Shown here: positions 42,546 through 51,667 of the stretch, in pieces | Position numbering within the stretch: the first letter of the stretch is position 1 | Layout of the letters: each line of letters opens with the position of its first letter | NCBI GenBank assembly: GCA_036250195.1 | Contig: JAVHZZ010000001.1 | Location: forward strand, 400,448,117-400,512,116 | DNA length: 64,000 bases | From: Mixophyes australis | Lineage: Eukaryota > Chordata > Amphibia > Anura > Limnodynastidae | Reading direction: 5' to 3' | Translations under genes and position numbers: made by a program | Notes under the pieces: model-generated | Database searches by the model: none | What the model was told of the DNA's origin: nothing | The model's input: the letters and a program-made list of their open reading frames with translations, nothing else

Positions 42546-42777
42546 GTAAGTAACATGGGTCTAGGTCTGCAACCTGACATAGCATAGAAGCAGATGCCAT
42601 AACTTCTTATTCACCCTCTGACAATTTTTGTTTTGTTTTTTTAGCCACATTATGAGTTTGGCCAACCCCCTTGTTGTTGTAAGTATATTGTCAATGTTTC
42701 CTGTGCAAATAGGAGTGACATTTTCCAAACTATGAGTTAATTGTATTTTTTTCACATCTTTCTCTTTTCAAATATAG
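42546..42777 (+). other. 5' leader introns of the transposase gene
   Basis: The donor GAG|GTAAGT (42546) and acceptor TTTTTTAG (42643-42644) bound a first intron. A 34-bp leader exon (42645-42678) follows, then donor GTT|GTAAGT (42679) and acceptor AAATATAG (to 42777). The exon with the start codon begins at 42778. Consensus splice sites in this order support a multi-exon 5' UTR. Confidence 0.6.
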
Positions 42778-42789
42778 CGTTTCTTAGAA

Positions 42790-44267
42790 ATGGCCGAGGC
42801 ACATGTGGCAGCACAGGAGGGCAACCAGCATCGCCGCCCCCAAAATAAGCAAGTAACCCATCGTCGCCGACCAAGGGAGCGTGTGTTCAGGCCACGTGTC
42901 AGCCTCTTTGGCATGTCTGATGCTGAGGTGGTGCGGCGTTATCGGCTCCCGCCTCGTGTCATCCTGGACACCCTGCGCATAGTGCAGATTGACCTGGAGC
43001 CCAAGCGCAACAGCCCAACAGCAATACCGCCATTGACTAAACTGTTGGCGGTATTGCACTTTTGCGCGACAGGGTCATTTCAGACCACTGTGGGAGTCGC
43101 TTCAGGGATGTCCCAGAAGTCCTTTAGTCGTGTGCTAAAGGTTGTTCTGGGGGCGTTTGTGTCGCGTCTAAGGCAATTCATACATCTGCCACTCGATGAG
43201 GAGTCCCTGGTGCCGATAAAACGGCAGTTTTCCCACATAGCCGGTTTCCCGCATGTCATAGGGGCAGTCGATGGGACTCATGTAGCCTTGGTCCCCTCCG
43301 GTGGGAATGCTGCTAATTTTTTAAATCGCAAGCATTTCCATTCTATAAATGTCCAAGCTATATGTGACGCCTCTCTCCAGATTCGTGACCTGGTAGCTAT
43401 CTGGCCAGGGAGTACACATGACTCCTTTGCCTTCCGGCAATCAGGGATGTGGGAAAGATTGCAACTGAGGCAAGGTGGTGCAAGGCCGAATGGTGATGCG
43501 TGGCTATTAGGTATTTATATTATTTAACAAACATGTCATGTATGTAGTAGTTTAAAGTGGAAATAGTAATGTCTTAAGTTTGGTAGCTAAGTAGATATAT
43601 TACAAAGGCACATTGCAATATCATTCAAAAGTACATTTAATTGTGATGTTTACCTTAAAATCCAACATGGATAGCTGCCCATATGAAAAGTTGTTCAAAA
43701 ACTTAAACCTTGGTTACAAATACATTGAATATGTTATGTGTCTGATTGCTTCTTTTGCCATTATTTCTCATCTGTGTTGCCTGTCTTGTTGGCATAGATA
43801 TAGTTATTTGTGTCTACAATTATGACACTCGCTCATATTTTTAAACTTTTTCCTTCTTGTCACCCCTTGTAGGAGATAACGCATACCCTTTTCGCCCTTG
43901 GCTCCTCACTCCTCTATTAAACCCACGTACGGAGCAGGAGATGGCATACAACTCCGCACATACAGCCACTAGATCGGTTGTGGAGCGCGCATTTGGTCTT
44001 TTAAAGGCCAGATTCCGGTGCCTAGATCGGTCTGGTGGTGCTCTAATGTATGCTCCATCCACTGTGTGTGATATCATAGCTCTGTGCGTGGTGTTCCATA
44101 ACATCGCCATTAGGAGTGGGGTTCCTTGGGTGGAGGAGGCCGAGGTTGCTGTCCATGAGGTGTTAGATGCTGACCCCAGCCCTCCAGAATCAGTTGATGC
44201 TGTGTCTTTCAAGCAATATGTCCTGGACACCTACTTCTCTTGTAAGTGTTTTTGTAATGTTTTTTAA
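42790..44267 (+). CDS. Harbinger DDE transposase (HARBI1-like), two coding exons
   Basis: Exons 42790-43510 and 43873-44267 join across a GT/AG intron (TTAG|GTATTT to CTTGTAG|GAGAT) into 371 residues, close to the usual length of about 350. The N-terminus has a basic RRRPRERVFRPR region and a helix-turn-helix-like segment (TKLLAVLHFCATGSFQTTVG). The DDE-type catalytic residues are all visible: first Asp in IGAVDGTHVAL, second Asp in WPGSTHDSFAF, Glu in VVERAFGLLKARFRCL. GDNAYPFRPWL is the family landmark, restored exactly by the splice. It cuts and pastes the element, normally together with the Myb-like partner. A further donor (TCT|TGTAAGT) near the end could give an alternative C-terminus. 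Confidence 0.93.
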
Positions 44268-44345
44268 AAATACAACATACATAGCTAATAAGTTTATAAT
44301 TATACAATTTATTTACACAATAGCAAAAACACATCAAACAAACAA

Positions 44346-46146
44346 TTATTTTTTTTTACGGGCCCTCTTTGCTGGTATAATGGTTGCATCACATTGAGGA
44401 TGAGTCTGGCTTCTGGTAACCCGTGACATAGAAGGCAACAGTGGTGAGGAAGCAGAAGCCAGTGGAGCAGCAGTGAGTGACTGTGCAGCAGCCGACGATT
44501 GTGTGGCACGTGGTGCACGGGGTGCACGGGTGGTAGAGATGGCAGATATGGCAGATGGGGCAGAGATGGCAGGTGGGGCAGATATGGCAGATGGGGCAGA
44601 GATGGCAGATGGGGCAGAGATGGCAGATGGGGCAGAGATGGCAGATGGGGCAGAGATGGCAGATGGGGCAGAGATGGCAGATGGGGCAGAGATGGCAAAT
44701 GGGGCAGAGATGGCAGATGGGGCAGAGATGGCAGATGGGGCAGAGATGGCAGGTGGGGCAGAGATGGCAGATGGGGCAGAGATGGCAGATGGGGCAGATG
44801 GGGCAGAGATGGCAGGTGGGGCAGAGATGGCAGATGGGGCAGAGATGGCAGATGGGGCAGAGATGGCAGATGGGGCAGAGATGGCAAATGGGGCAGAGAT
44901 GGCAGATGGGGCAGAGATGGCAGATGGTGGTAAATAATAGTTGTATTGCTGATTAGAATGGGAATATGGTTCAATGTCAACATATGGATTGGTTTGAAAA
45001 TGATGGCGATGCATTTGGGGTCTTAGACTAGAACCAATAGAACCTTGAGAGTGGAGTTGTTCAATATGTGAAGACGGGTGCGCGCGATAAGGCCTACTTG
45101 TGGAATGATAATCAGGTGAAGTGTAGTATGATTGATACATGGGACTACGAGATGGAGAGAAAGAAGTAGAAGATTCCTGTGATATGCGTGATTGTGGATT
45201 GGTGATATACACTGCAATAAGGTCAGTGAGACGGGTAAGGGTAGTGTTGATAGATGAAAGGTTTAAGTCCATAGTGCTCTCTATACGGGTGAGGCTACTG
45301 TGTAAAGTGTGCTCCATACGGGTGAGGGTTGTGGCAATATCTGTGGTATTGGACTCAATAGTGGCATTTGTGTCTCTAATACTGTGATAGCAGGCGTGCA
45401 GTGATTCCCGTTCACTGACTTCTGGCTCCTCACTCATCTGATGCTCTTCCACATCACGTGGCTCCTCCACCAGCTCATCCTCTGAAATTTCTTCCGCTGT
45501 ATTGGGCCCTACAAGGGGAAAAAATGAAATAAATAATGCCGTCCTTAGGTAATTAGTGTGAATTGATATATTTATATATATGTGTGTGTATATACCTGTA
45601 GCTGTGATAGGCTCGATGGCGGCTGGGCTACGTCCGGTGTCAATGCGGCCCACACCTTGAACCATCTCCGCATCCAATGAGGCCAATGCCCTGGTCTCCA
45701 ATGGAGTCAATTCCAGCGTTGCTGGAGGTCCACCACCTGTCATTCTTGCATGTCTTCTGTGTTCAGAAATTTTATCTTTTAGGCGGCGTTTAAAGTCTTG
45801 CCACCTGTGTGCAAAATATACACATTAGCAGGATAATATTATCCACAAAATCTGGACACATTTAACCAAGTTTTGTACGCTTAAATATTTACCTTTTCTG
45901 GACCTCATTAACCTTGCGTCTGATTGGAGCCACGGCATTGACCTCATTTGTAATTTCTTCCCATATTCTTGCTTTTGATGGTGCAGAGAGTGGACGCGGA
46001 GTGGAGTGGAGCCTATCAACAGCCAATTCGACCAAAATGTCGATTTCATTTTTGGAGAAATTAGGCTGTCGTGTTTTTTTAGCTGCTGCAGCAGCAGCAG
46101 CAGCAGATGATGAGCCGGATGGCTCATTGGAGTCTTGTTCAGACAT
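44346..46146 (-). CDS. Harbinger Myb/SANT-like DNA-binding protein (NAIF1-like) with hexapeptide repeat, three coding exons
   Basis: Exons 46146-45893, 45804-45596 and 45508-44346 splice at GT/AG sites into 541 residues. After a Ser/Ala tract comes the Myb/SANT-like domain, NFSKNEIDILVELAVDRL to EVQKRWQDFKRRLKDKISEH (about residues 30-105), as in NAIF1 and the second ORF of Harbinger elements, which binds terminal DNA and brings transposase to the nucleus. An acidic linker, helical repeats with THR-rich text and then about 20 SAPSAI hexapeptides follow. The C-terminus KRARKKK is a nuclear localisation signal. The start is the ATG at 46146. An upstream TTG frame extension is not needed. It is convergent with the transposase, with 78 bp between stop codons. 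Confidence 0.9.
44537..44930 (-). repeat. 18-bp coding minisatellite (SAPSAI repeat), about 21 copies
   Basis: The plus-strand unit is GCAGATGGGGCAGAGATG. On the minus strand it codes SAPSAI, with P/F/Y variants at positions that recur (GGTGGGG at 44572, 44752, 44813; GCAAATG at 44694, 44884), showing block duplication within the array. All three plus-strand frames are open but spurious. Confidence 0.95.
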
Positions 46147-46158
46147 GTTCAGGTTCAA

Positions 46159-46558
46159 GTGAATACAATCTAAAAAAGGAAAAAAGAAAGTGCAATTATT
46201 TCATTTCCTACCACGCTATCTGTCAGGTAGCAGACCTAGGCCCATGTTACTTACCTCAATATGTGGCAAGGTTCTCCTGTTTTTTAAGTTTTTTTGGGCC
46301 AAAGTGAGTACAATCTAAAAAAGGAAAAAAGAAAGTGCAATTATTTCATTTCCTACCACGCTATCTGTCAGGTAGCAGACCTAGGCCCATGTTACTTACC
46401 TCAATATGTGGCAAGGTTCTCCTGTTTTTTAAGTTTTTTTGGGCCAAAGTGAGTACAATCTAAAAAAGGAAAAAAGAAAGTGCAATTATTTCATTTCCTA
46501 CCACGCTATCTGTCAGGTAGCAGACCTAGGCCCATGTTACTTACCTCAATATGTGGCA
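46159..46558 (-). repeat. 145-bp tandem triplication carrying leader exon and intron of the Myb-like gene
   Basis: Copies are offset by exactly 145 bp (GTACAATC at about 46164, 46309, 46454). On the minus strand each copy has a donor GAG|GTAAGT (46249-46254, 46394-46399, 46539-46544) and an acceptor TTTTTTAG (46170-46171 and +145, +290). The structure predicts three 85-bp introns and two extra 60-bp non-coding exons (46400-46459, 46255-46314) before the exon with the start codon. Confidence 0.85.
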
Positions 46559-46637
46559 ATATTAACCGTTTCCTGACAGCAACAACTTAGAAAAGCCATG
46601 CAGAATTGTCAGGGCGAACTATCGCATACTGTATGCG

Positions 46638-46646
46638 ATTTTATAT
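46638..46646 (-). promoter_or_regulatory. TATA-like box of the Myb-like gene
   Basis: On the minus strand CCAATATAAAATCG combines a CCAAT and a TATAAAA about 95 bp upstream of the first leader donor. It fits a start site near 46605. Confidence 0.45.
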
Positions 46647-46813
46647 TGGTGCGTTCAGTTGCGAACGCGCCAGAACGCTAGGCACGCTTGAGCAGTGATT
46701 GACAGGTCAGTCACCCATCTTAGTACAGGTTCCGCGATGGACGTGCAGACGCACCGACGTGCACTGAGAACCAATCGGTAAGCAGGATATTAAACTGTCA
46801 TTTCTGAGACAAA

Positions 46814-48480
46814 ATGAGGTCTGCAGTATTCTCACGTACCGAACTGCGGGTGCTGACAGCAACGATGGACCGTTGTTTTGAGCCCGCAGGGAGGTATGTG
46901 GGAAATGATGACAAACTGCAGGCATACAGAGCCGTGCGCAGGCGTCTGCGTATGCAGGTTGGTACCCGCCGCTCCATCGTGCAGTTGCAACGCCGATGGA
47001 GTGATCTGCGGAGACGGCAGCCCGACCTCCTTGCACATTTGAGGGCTGAAATTATTGCTAGTAAGTCGTGCTCAAACACTAAATAATATGGCAATGAAAT
47101 TTTTTCTTCTCACAGGAAATACGGACAGAAAAGGCCTATTTTCTGACCATTCTCATACTAAACGTATGAATAATGTTAGTCTTATTTGCGATTATTCTGA
47201 TTATGTCCTATTATATATATGTTAAAAATTTAAGTGTACATTTATTTACAAATTTAATGTTATTGACATGAGTACCATTTTAGCATTCCAAGCTACCATT
47301 CGCTGCATGTATGTATGTATGTATTCGCTGTGTATGGTGAATACATTACAAAAATACACATAAGATAACACATAATGGTCTCCAACAGGACGCCAACGCA
47401 GCTCCGAACACCACCACCAACATCAACAGGTGGTCATACCGGAGGCGCCAGGTGGTAGCCAACAGCAACAGGTGCAGTCAGCGGTGGTGGAGGATTCGCA
47501 GGAGTCCGCTGACCTGGCAGCATCACCTCTGCTATTCCAGAGCCAACCAGAATCCACCTCTCAGCAACCACAAGTGCTGGTTGAGGAAAGTAAGTACATT
47601 ACATGGTAATTTTCGTATACTTTAGTTGTGTTTTTTTTTTTTTTCAATATATGATGTTTGGATTTTTTGGGTAGAACATGACAAACAGTTTTCACTGGCC
47701 ATTCACAGTACAAGGCATCCTAAGTTCCTACAATGGGAAAAATGTCCTCCCAGCAATTCTTGTCTTGTGTGCAGGCCAACTCAGCTGGCAGGCTTTAAAA
47801 ATGCACCCTAGAGGGTGAGATTCTCCTTGGCCAAATTTTGCAGAAAGTTAATGTATACAACAAAACAATATAATAGTAATATAATACTTTTTATTACTTG
47901 TGTCTCCCCCTTCCCTTTAGGTTGTAAGCTCTCATGCGCATGGCCCTCTTTTGCTGTGTGCTCCTTCTACAGTACCTTCACCCTCTTGTCCTTTTTCGAT
48001 AGGCCTGTTTTCCCTGTTTTCTTAAGCTTAGGCCTTCTTCTTGCTGATTTCTACCATCACTATCTGTCAGAGATAATCTGATTTGGGGTTTACCCTGTCA
48101 CCTGTCTTTGTATCATGTTGTGTCTTGGTTCTGTTTTCAGTATATTTTATGTACTTCTACATTTATCAAAATTTAATGAATGGGGCCAGTGTTTGGTTAA
48201 CATTCATTTATGCAATATACCGAGCTTACAAAATGCAAAGGTACAAGAACCGACAGCTAGCATTTCACCACATTGAAATGTATTAAGAGTGCATTTACTA
48301 AATTGTTGTCTTTCATTTTTTGCAGCTGATGAGGAGTTGATGGGTCCTCCAAGGCACAGCCAGAGGCTTCTGGATGAATTAAAAAAACAAGAAAAAAAAT
48401 ATAAAAAGCATAAAGAAAAAGCAAAAAAATGTAAAAAAAAAAACAAATATCTCAAAAAAATGTTAAATACCTTTTATTGA
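46814..48480 (+). CDS. Third Harbinger gene: trihelix/SANT-like protein with Gln-rich linker and Lys-rich tail, three exons
   Basis: Exons 46814-47060, 47389-47589 and 48326-48480 have consensus GT/AG sites (A|GTAAGT, CCAACAG|GA, A|GTAAGT, TTTTGCAG|CT) and join in frame into 200 residues ending at TGA 48478-48480. Residues about 5-80 (TELRVLTATMDRCF, AVRRRLRMQV, VQLQRRWSDLRRRQPDLLAH) look like a helical Myb/SANT or trihelix-type DNA-binding domain. Residues 85-145 are Gln/Ser/Pro-rich. The C-terminus is an extreme Lys-rich helix (LKKQEKKYKKHKEKAKKC), probably a coiled coil or nuclear signal. I do not recognise a named family. It runs divergently from the Myb-like gene with 667 bp between start codons. 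The exact phase match across three exons argues that it is real. Confidence 0.75.
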
Positions 48481-49440
48481 TTTTTTTTTTCCTGTTTCTT
48501 ACTTAACATTTGTTAATAGTTTTAGTATATAAATTAAAATATTTTTGTTACAAGAAAAACTGGTATATGTGTGATTTCATTGAACTAATTTACGTATTAG
48601 CATTATACACTTAAGTAAAGCTGTTGTTTAAAAGCCAATAGAGAAGAGGCCAACCAATAGGGTCACACCTCACATCCGGGATATAATGTGATAAGGCCCA
48701 AAGAAATAACAGTTTGGTACGACATAACCTCTTTCTAAAACATATACTGAAAACAGAACCAAGACACAACCTGATACACACGGAAAACAGGGCTAGCGGC
48801 ATAACCTCATTGGTGTTATATAGGTTAATAAAGTCATAAAAAAATTCCTTCAGCAAAAGACACTTAACGAATAAAATTGGATCATTGTTTCTTTACAAAA
48901 TAATAAGCTTCCACTTTTTTTCTATGCTGAAAACTCTGATCTTAAACAGACCAGAGATGTACTTTGTGTTTCAACAAAAGAAGGTTGTACTATAATTTAC
49001 ACCTATCATATAACAATTGGATGAGAAAGTATTTAGGCGTATCCTGATCCTTTTGAGTCTCCTGGATGCAATGGACAAGTCAAAGAAGTCTGTGCAAGTC
49101 TTTGTTGAAAATCTTTGGATTGAAAACATAGGTTCTTTGAATAACTACTTCATTTCTGTTAATATTCCTTTCCTTCCAGCTGACACCAAAGGCTTATATA
49201 ATATAATAATAATATAATATATATGACATTATAAAAACACATCAAATATACATGATATACTGATATATGATATACGATAAAACACTGTAAATATTTCAAT
49301 ATTACAAAATTTTAATCATCAAAAGTAAAACATCTTGACAGAGTAAACAAAGTAGCATAACAAGGAGAATATATATTTTTACGGTTATTTGCAACCAGCA
49401 CCATGATTCAACAATTGAGAGATACACCAATGATGTTACT
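48481..49440. other. Harbinger right flank, non-coding
   Basis: AT-rich sequence after the third gene's stop codon. AATAAA at 48871 is a possible poly-A signal. ORFs here are short and domainless. Confidence 0.4.
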
Positions 49441-49536
49441 ATGCACTAAACAGCGTAGCGTTCGCTTCTGCACGTAATGCAAGTATGTGCCGGCTTGTAC
49501 GAACGTGAACGGGTAGATTAGGAAGACTTGCGCCGC

Positions 49537-49579
49537 AAGTCATGAAGCTGCGTATGTGAGAATACGCAGCTTAATGACT
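49537..49579. repeat. Subterminal hairpin of the Harbinger element
   Basis: AAGTCATGAAGCTGCGTAT pairs with ATACGCAGCTTAATGACTT across a 5-6 base loop (18 of 19 pairs), about 85 bp from the right terminus. Confidence 0.85.
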
Positions 49580-49641
49580 TCGGCCGTTCGCAGCCACAAA
49601 GTACGTACATTAGTGCACGTACGTACGCTGCGCTCATTTTG

Positions 49642-49663
49642 CGTCCCGTAATGACTCAGGCCC
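49642..49663 (-). repeat. Harbinger right terminal inverted repeat
   Basis: CGTCCCGTAATGACTCAGGC plus two C, the inverse of the left terminus with two mismatches. Confidence 0.9.
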
Positions 49664-49890
49664 AAAGACTCACAATAGTGTGACTCCAATATAAAATATA
49701 TACAATCCAAATCCAGTTGCTCTTACATAACCAATGGGGTGAAAGTAATTTTAAATCTACTCTACGTCCGTAAGTCTCTGAGTGTTGAAAGTCTCCCCCT
49801 TTTTATAGGTCACTGGAACACTTTTTCGCACATTATATAAACTTTTATTTAATTTATTTCTTCAGAACAAGTAAAAGAGAAAGTTTACCC

Positions 49891-50700
49891 CATCATCATC
49901 ATCATCATCAACATTTATTTATAAAGCGCTGGCAAATTCCGTAGTGCTTTACAATTGGGAACAAACCTTAATAAATCAATACTGGGTAATACATACATAG
50001 AGAGATAAGCGAACCCTGCTCGCAAGCTTACAATCTATGGGATAATGGGAGTTTGAAACACAAGGGCATGGTATACATCATATTGCACACTGGACCAGCT
50101 AGAATGCAAAGGTAGTATTGAGTGGGCTGTGTGATCAGTCACACAGCAATGTTGGTCAGAGGGTTGTTGTCTTGTGTTAGCTGTGTAGAGGGTGGTAATA
50201 GGGTAACCTAGGGAGATTAATATGCTGGTTGGGGAATATTATAAGCTTGCCTGAAGAGGTGGGTTTTCAGAGAACTGTTGGAGGTTTGAAAACTAGAGGA
50301 AAGTCTTACTGTGCAAGGGAGGGAATTCCACAAAGTGGTTGCAGCCCGAAAAAAGTCCTGTAAACGGGAATGGGAGGATGTGATTAGAGTGAAAGAGAGA
50401 CGCAGATCTTGTGCCGAACGAAACTGTTGAGTTGGGAGAATTTTTTTAGACAAGTGAGGAGATGTATGTAGGTGCAATTTTGTTGACGGCCTTGTATGTT
50501 AGAAGGATTTTATATTGGATTCGTTGAAATACAGGCAGGACATGTAGACACTGACAGAGTGGCTCAGCAGAGGAAGAACGGTTTGCAAGGAAAATCAATC
50601 CTGCCGCTGCGTGCAAAATAGATTGTAGTGGTTCCAGTCTGACTTTGGGAAGACCAGTAAGGAGGGAATTGCAATAATCGATGCTGGTGAAGCAAAAATA
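49891..50700 (-). mobile_element. L2 LINE, 3' end with C-terminal ORF2 remnant
   Basis: On the minus strand the frame reads SIDYCNSLLTGLP, then FQRIQYKILLTYKAVNKIAP. In another frame it reads AATTLWNSLPCTVR and SLKTHLFRQAY. These are the landmark phrases of the L2-clade ORF2 C-terminus. A non-coding tail follows, ending CAGCGCTTTATAAATAAATG and (TGA)n. It is 5'-truncated, with one frameshift near 50450. Confidence 0.82.
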
Positions 50701-51406
50701 AATAAAATTAACAGCATAACAAACAAAAAGAAAAGTAACAGAGCTAAATGTTACACTAATAACAGCAGAATTAATGTCTGAAAATAACAACTGGCTTGCT
50801 ACTAAAAATTATATTTGTTTAATTAAAACATGCAAACATCTCTAACTTAAAATAATAACCTTAACACGATAAAAGGGAGGCAAACACGCATACATAAAGC
50901 ACATAATTTCTAAAACATTGATATATCTGAGATTTGGGCACCTACATAGATTTGTGGGTTTTATCCGTTGTAAATTGCTTCTGCCTAGTTAAGAGGAAAA
51001 TAACAGACAGTAAGACATTTATTTCAGCATTAGAACAAAAAAACATCTAGATTATGGAAACTATTATCTAGAGCAGCTTTAACATGTAGTACTGGACATA
51101 AAAACAAGAATTACTATGCCATGTAGAGCAGTAAAATGCTTATTCCAGTTTAATGGAATGAAACATATTCATATTTACAGTAGAAGAACCCTTTCAAAAA
51201 TATATCATATATGTAAATTCTATTTGTGTGCACAGTGTGCATGGTTAAAAATCTGGGTAAACCGAAAGACAAATCACTAGCAATTTATTCTTGTGTTCCA
51301 CCAATACATTTCTGACCATAATCATTTTCACTATCTTGTGAATGTTGTATTTATGAGGATTGTAGTTTATCACAATTCTTTTTCAAGTTCATCGCTTTCA
51401 TCATAC
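50701..51406. other. No gene recognised
   Basis: AT-rich DNA without repeats that have clear ends. Confidence 0.35.
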
Positions 51407-51414
51407 ATATAATA

Positions 51415-51659
51415 CATACTTGCCAACTCTCCCGGAAAGTTCAGGAGACTCCCGAAATTCGGGTCAGTCTCCCGGGCGAGCTGGCATTTCTCCCGGATCC
51501 TGAATATCACCGAATGACGCGATTCTCGGTGAATCACGCCATTTTGGAGGGCAGGAGGGGGTGGGGTGAGGCCAATCGCGTCATTTTGGCCCCGCCGCCC
51601 ACGATGCAAATTATGTTTTCCCCTCCCGCCCTACAGTCACGCCCCCTCTGGCAAGTATG
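51415..51659. mobile_element. hAT-type MITE, 245 bp, perfect 8-bp target duplication
   Basis: CATACTTGCCAACTCTCCCG at the left and GGCAAGTATG at the right are inverted termini. ATATAATA occurs exactly on both sides (51407-51414, 51660-51667). The inside is GC-rich and non-coding, including a CTCCCGG cluster. Confidence 0.9.
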
Positions 51660-51667
51660 ATATAATA

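Larger units (their letters stand above)
41809..49663 (+). mobile_element. Autonomous PIF/Harbinger DNA transposon with three intact spliced genes
   Basis: Left terminus GGGCCTGAGTCATCAAGGGACG and inverted right terminus GGGCCTGAGTCATTACGGGACG agree at 20 of 22 positions. AAA flanks both ends (41806-41808, 49664-49666), the 3-bp duplication size typical of Harbinger. Inside are the DDE transposase (+, 42790-44267), a Myb/SANT-like gene (-, 44346-46146) and a third spliced gene (+, 46814-48480). All three have in-frame splicing and no stops, so the copy is young and may be mobile. Known Harbinger elements usually carry only the first two genes. Confidence 0.92.

Noticed and set aside
43841..44230. 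129-codon minus-strand ORF opposite the transposase second exon
   Set aside because: The plus strand carries the DDE Glu and HARBI1-like sequence; the antisense frame has no domain.
44473..44956. Three overlapping plus-strand ORFs of 133-154 codons (MADGAE, RWGRDG and MGQRWQ repeats)
   Set aside because: They are antisense to the SAPSAI repeat of the Myb-like gene. All frames are open because the unit is 18 bp without stops.
46758..46782. Upstream ATG (ATGGACGTGCAGACG) as an alternative start for the third gene
   Set aside because: Read through, the frame hits TAA at once after AATCGG; a donor-like CG|GTAAGC exists but no acceptor that keeps frame was seen, so the ATG at 46814 was preferred.
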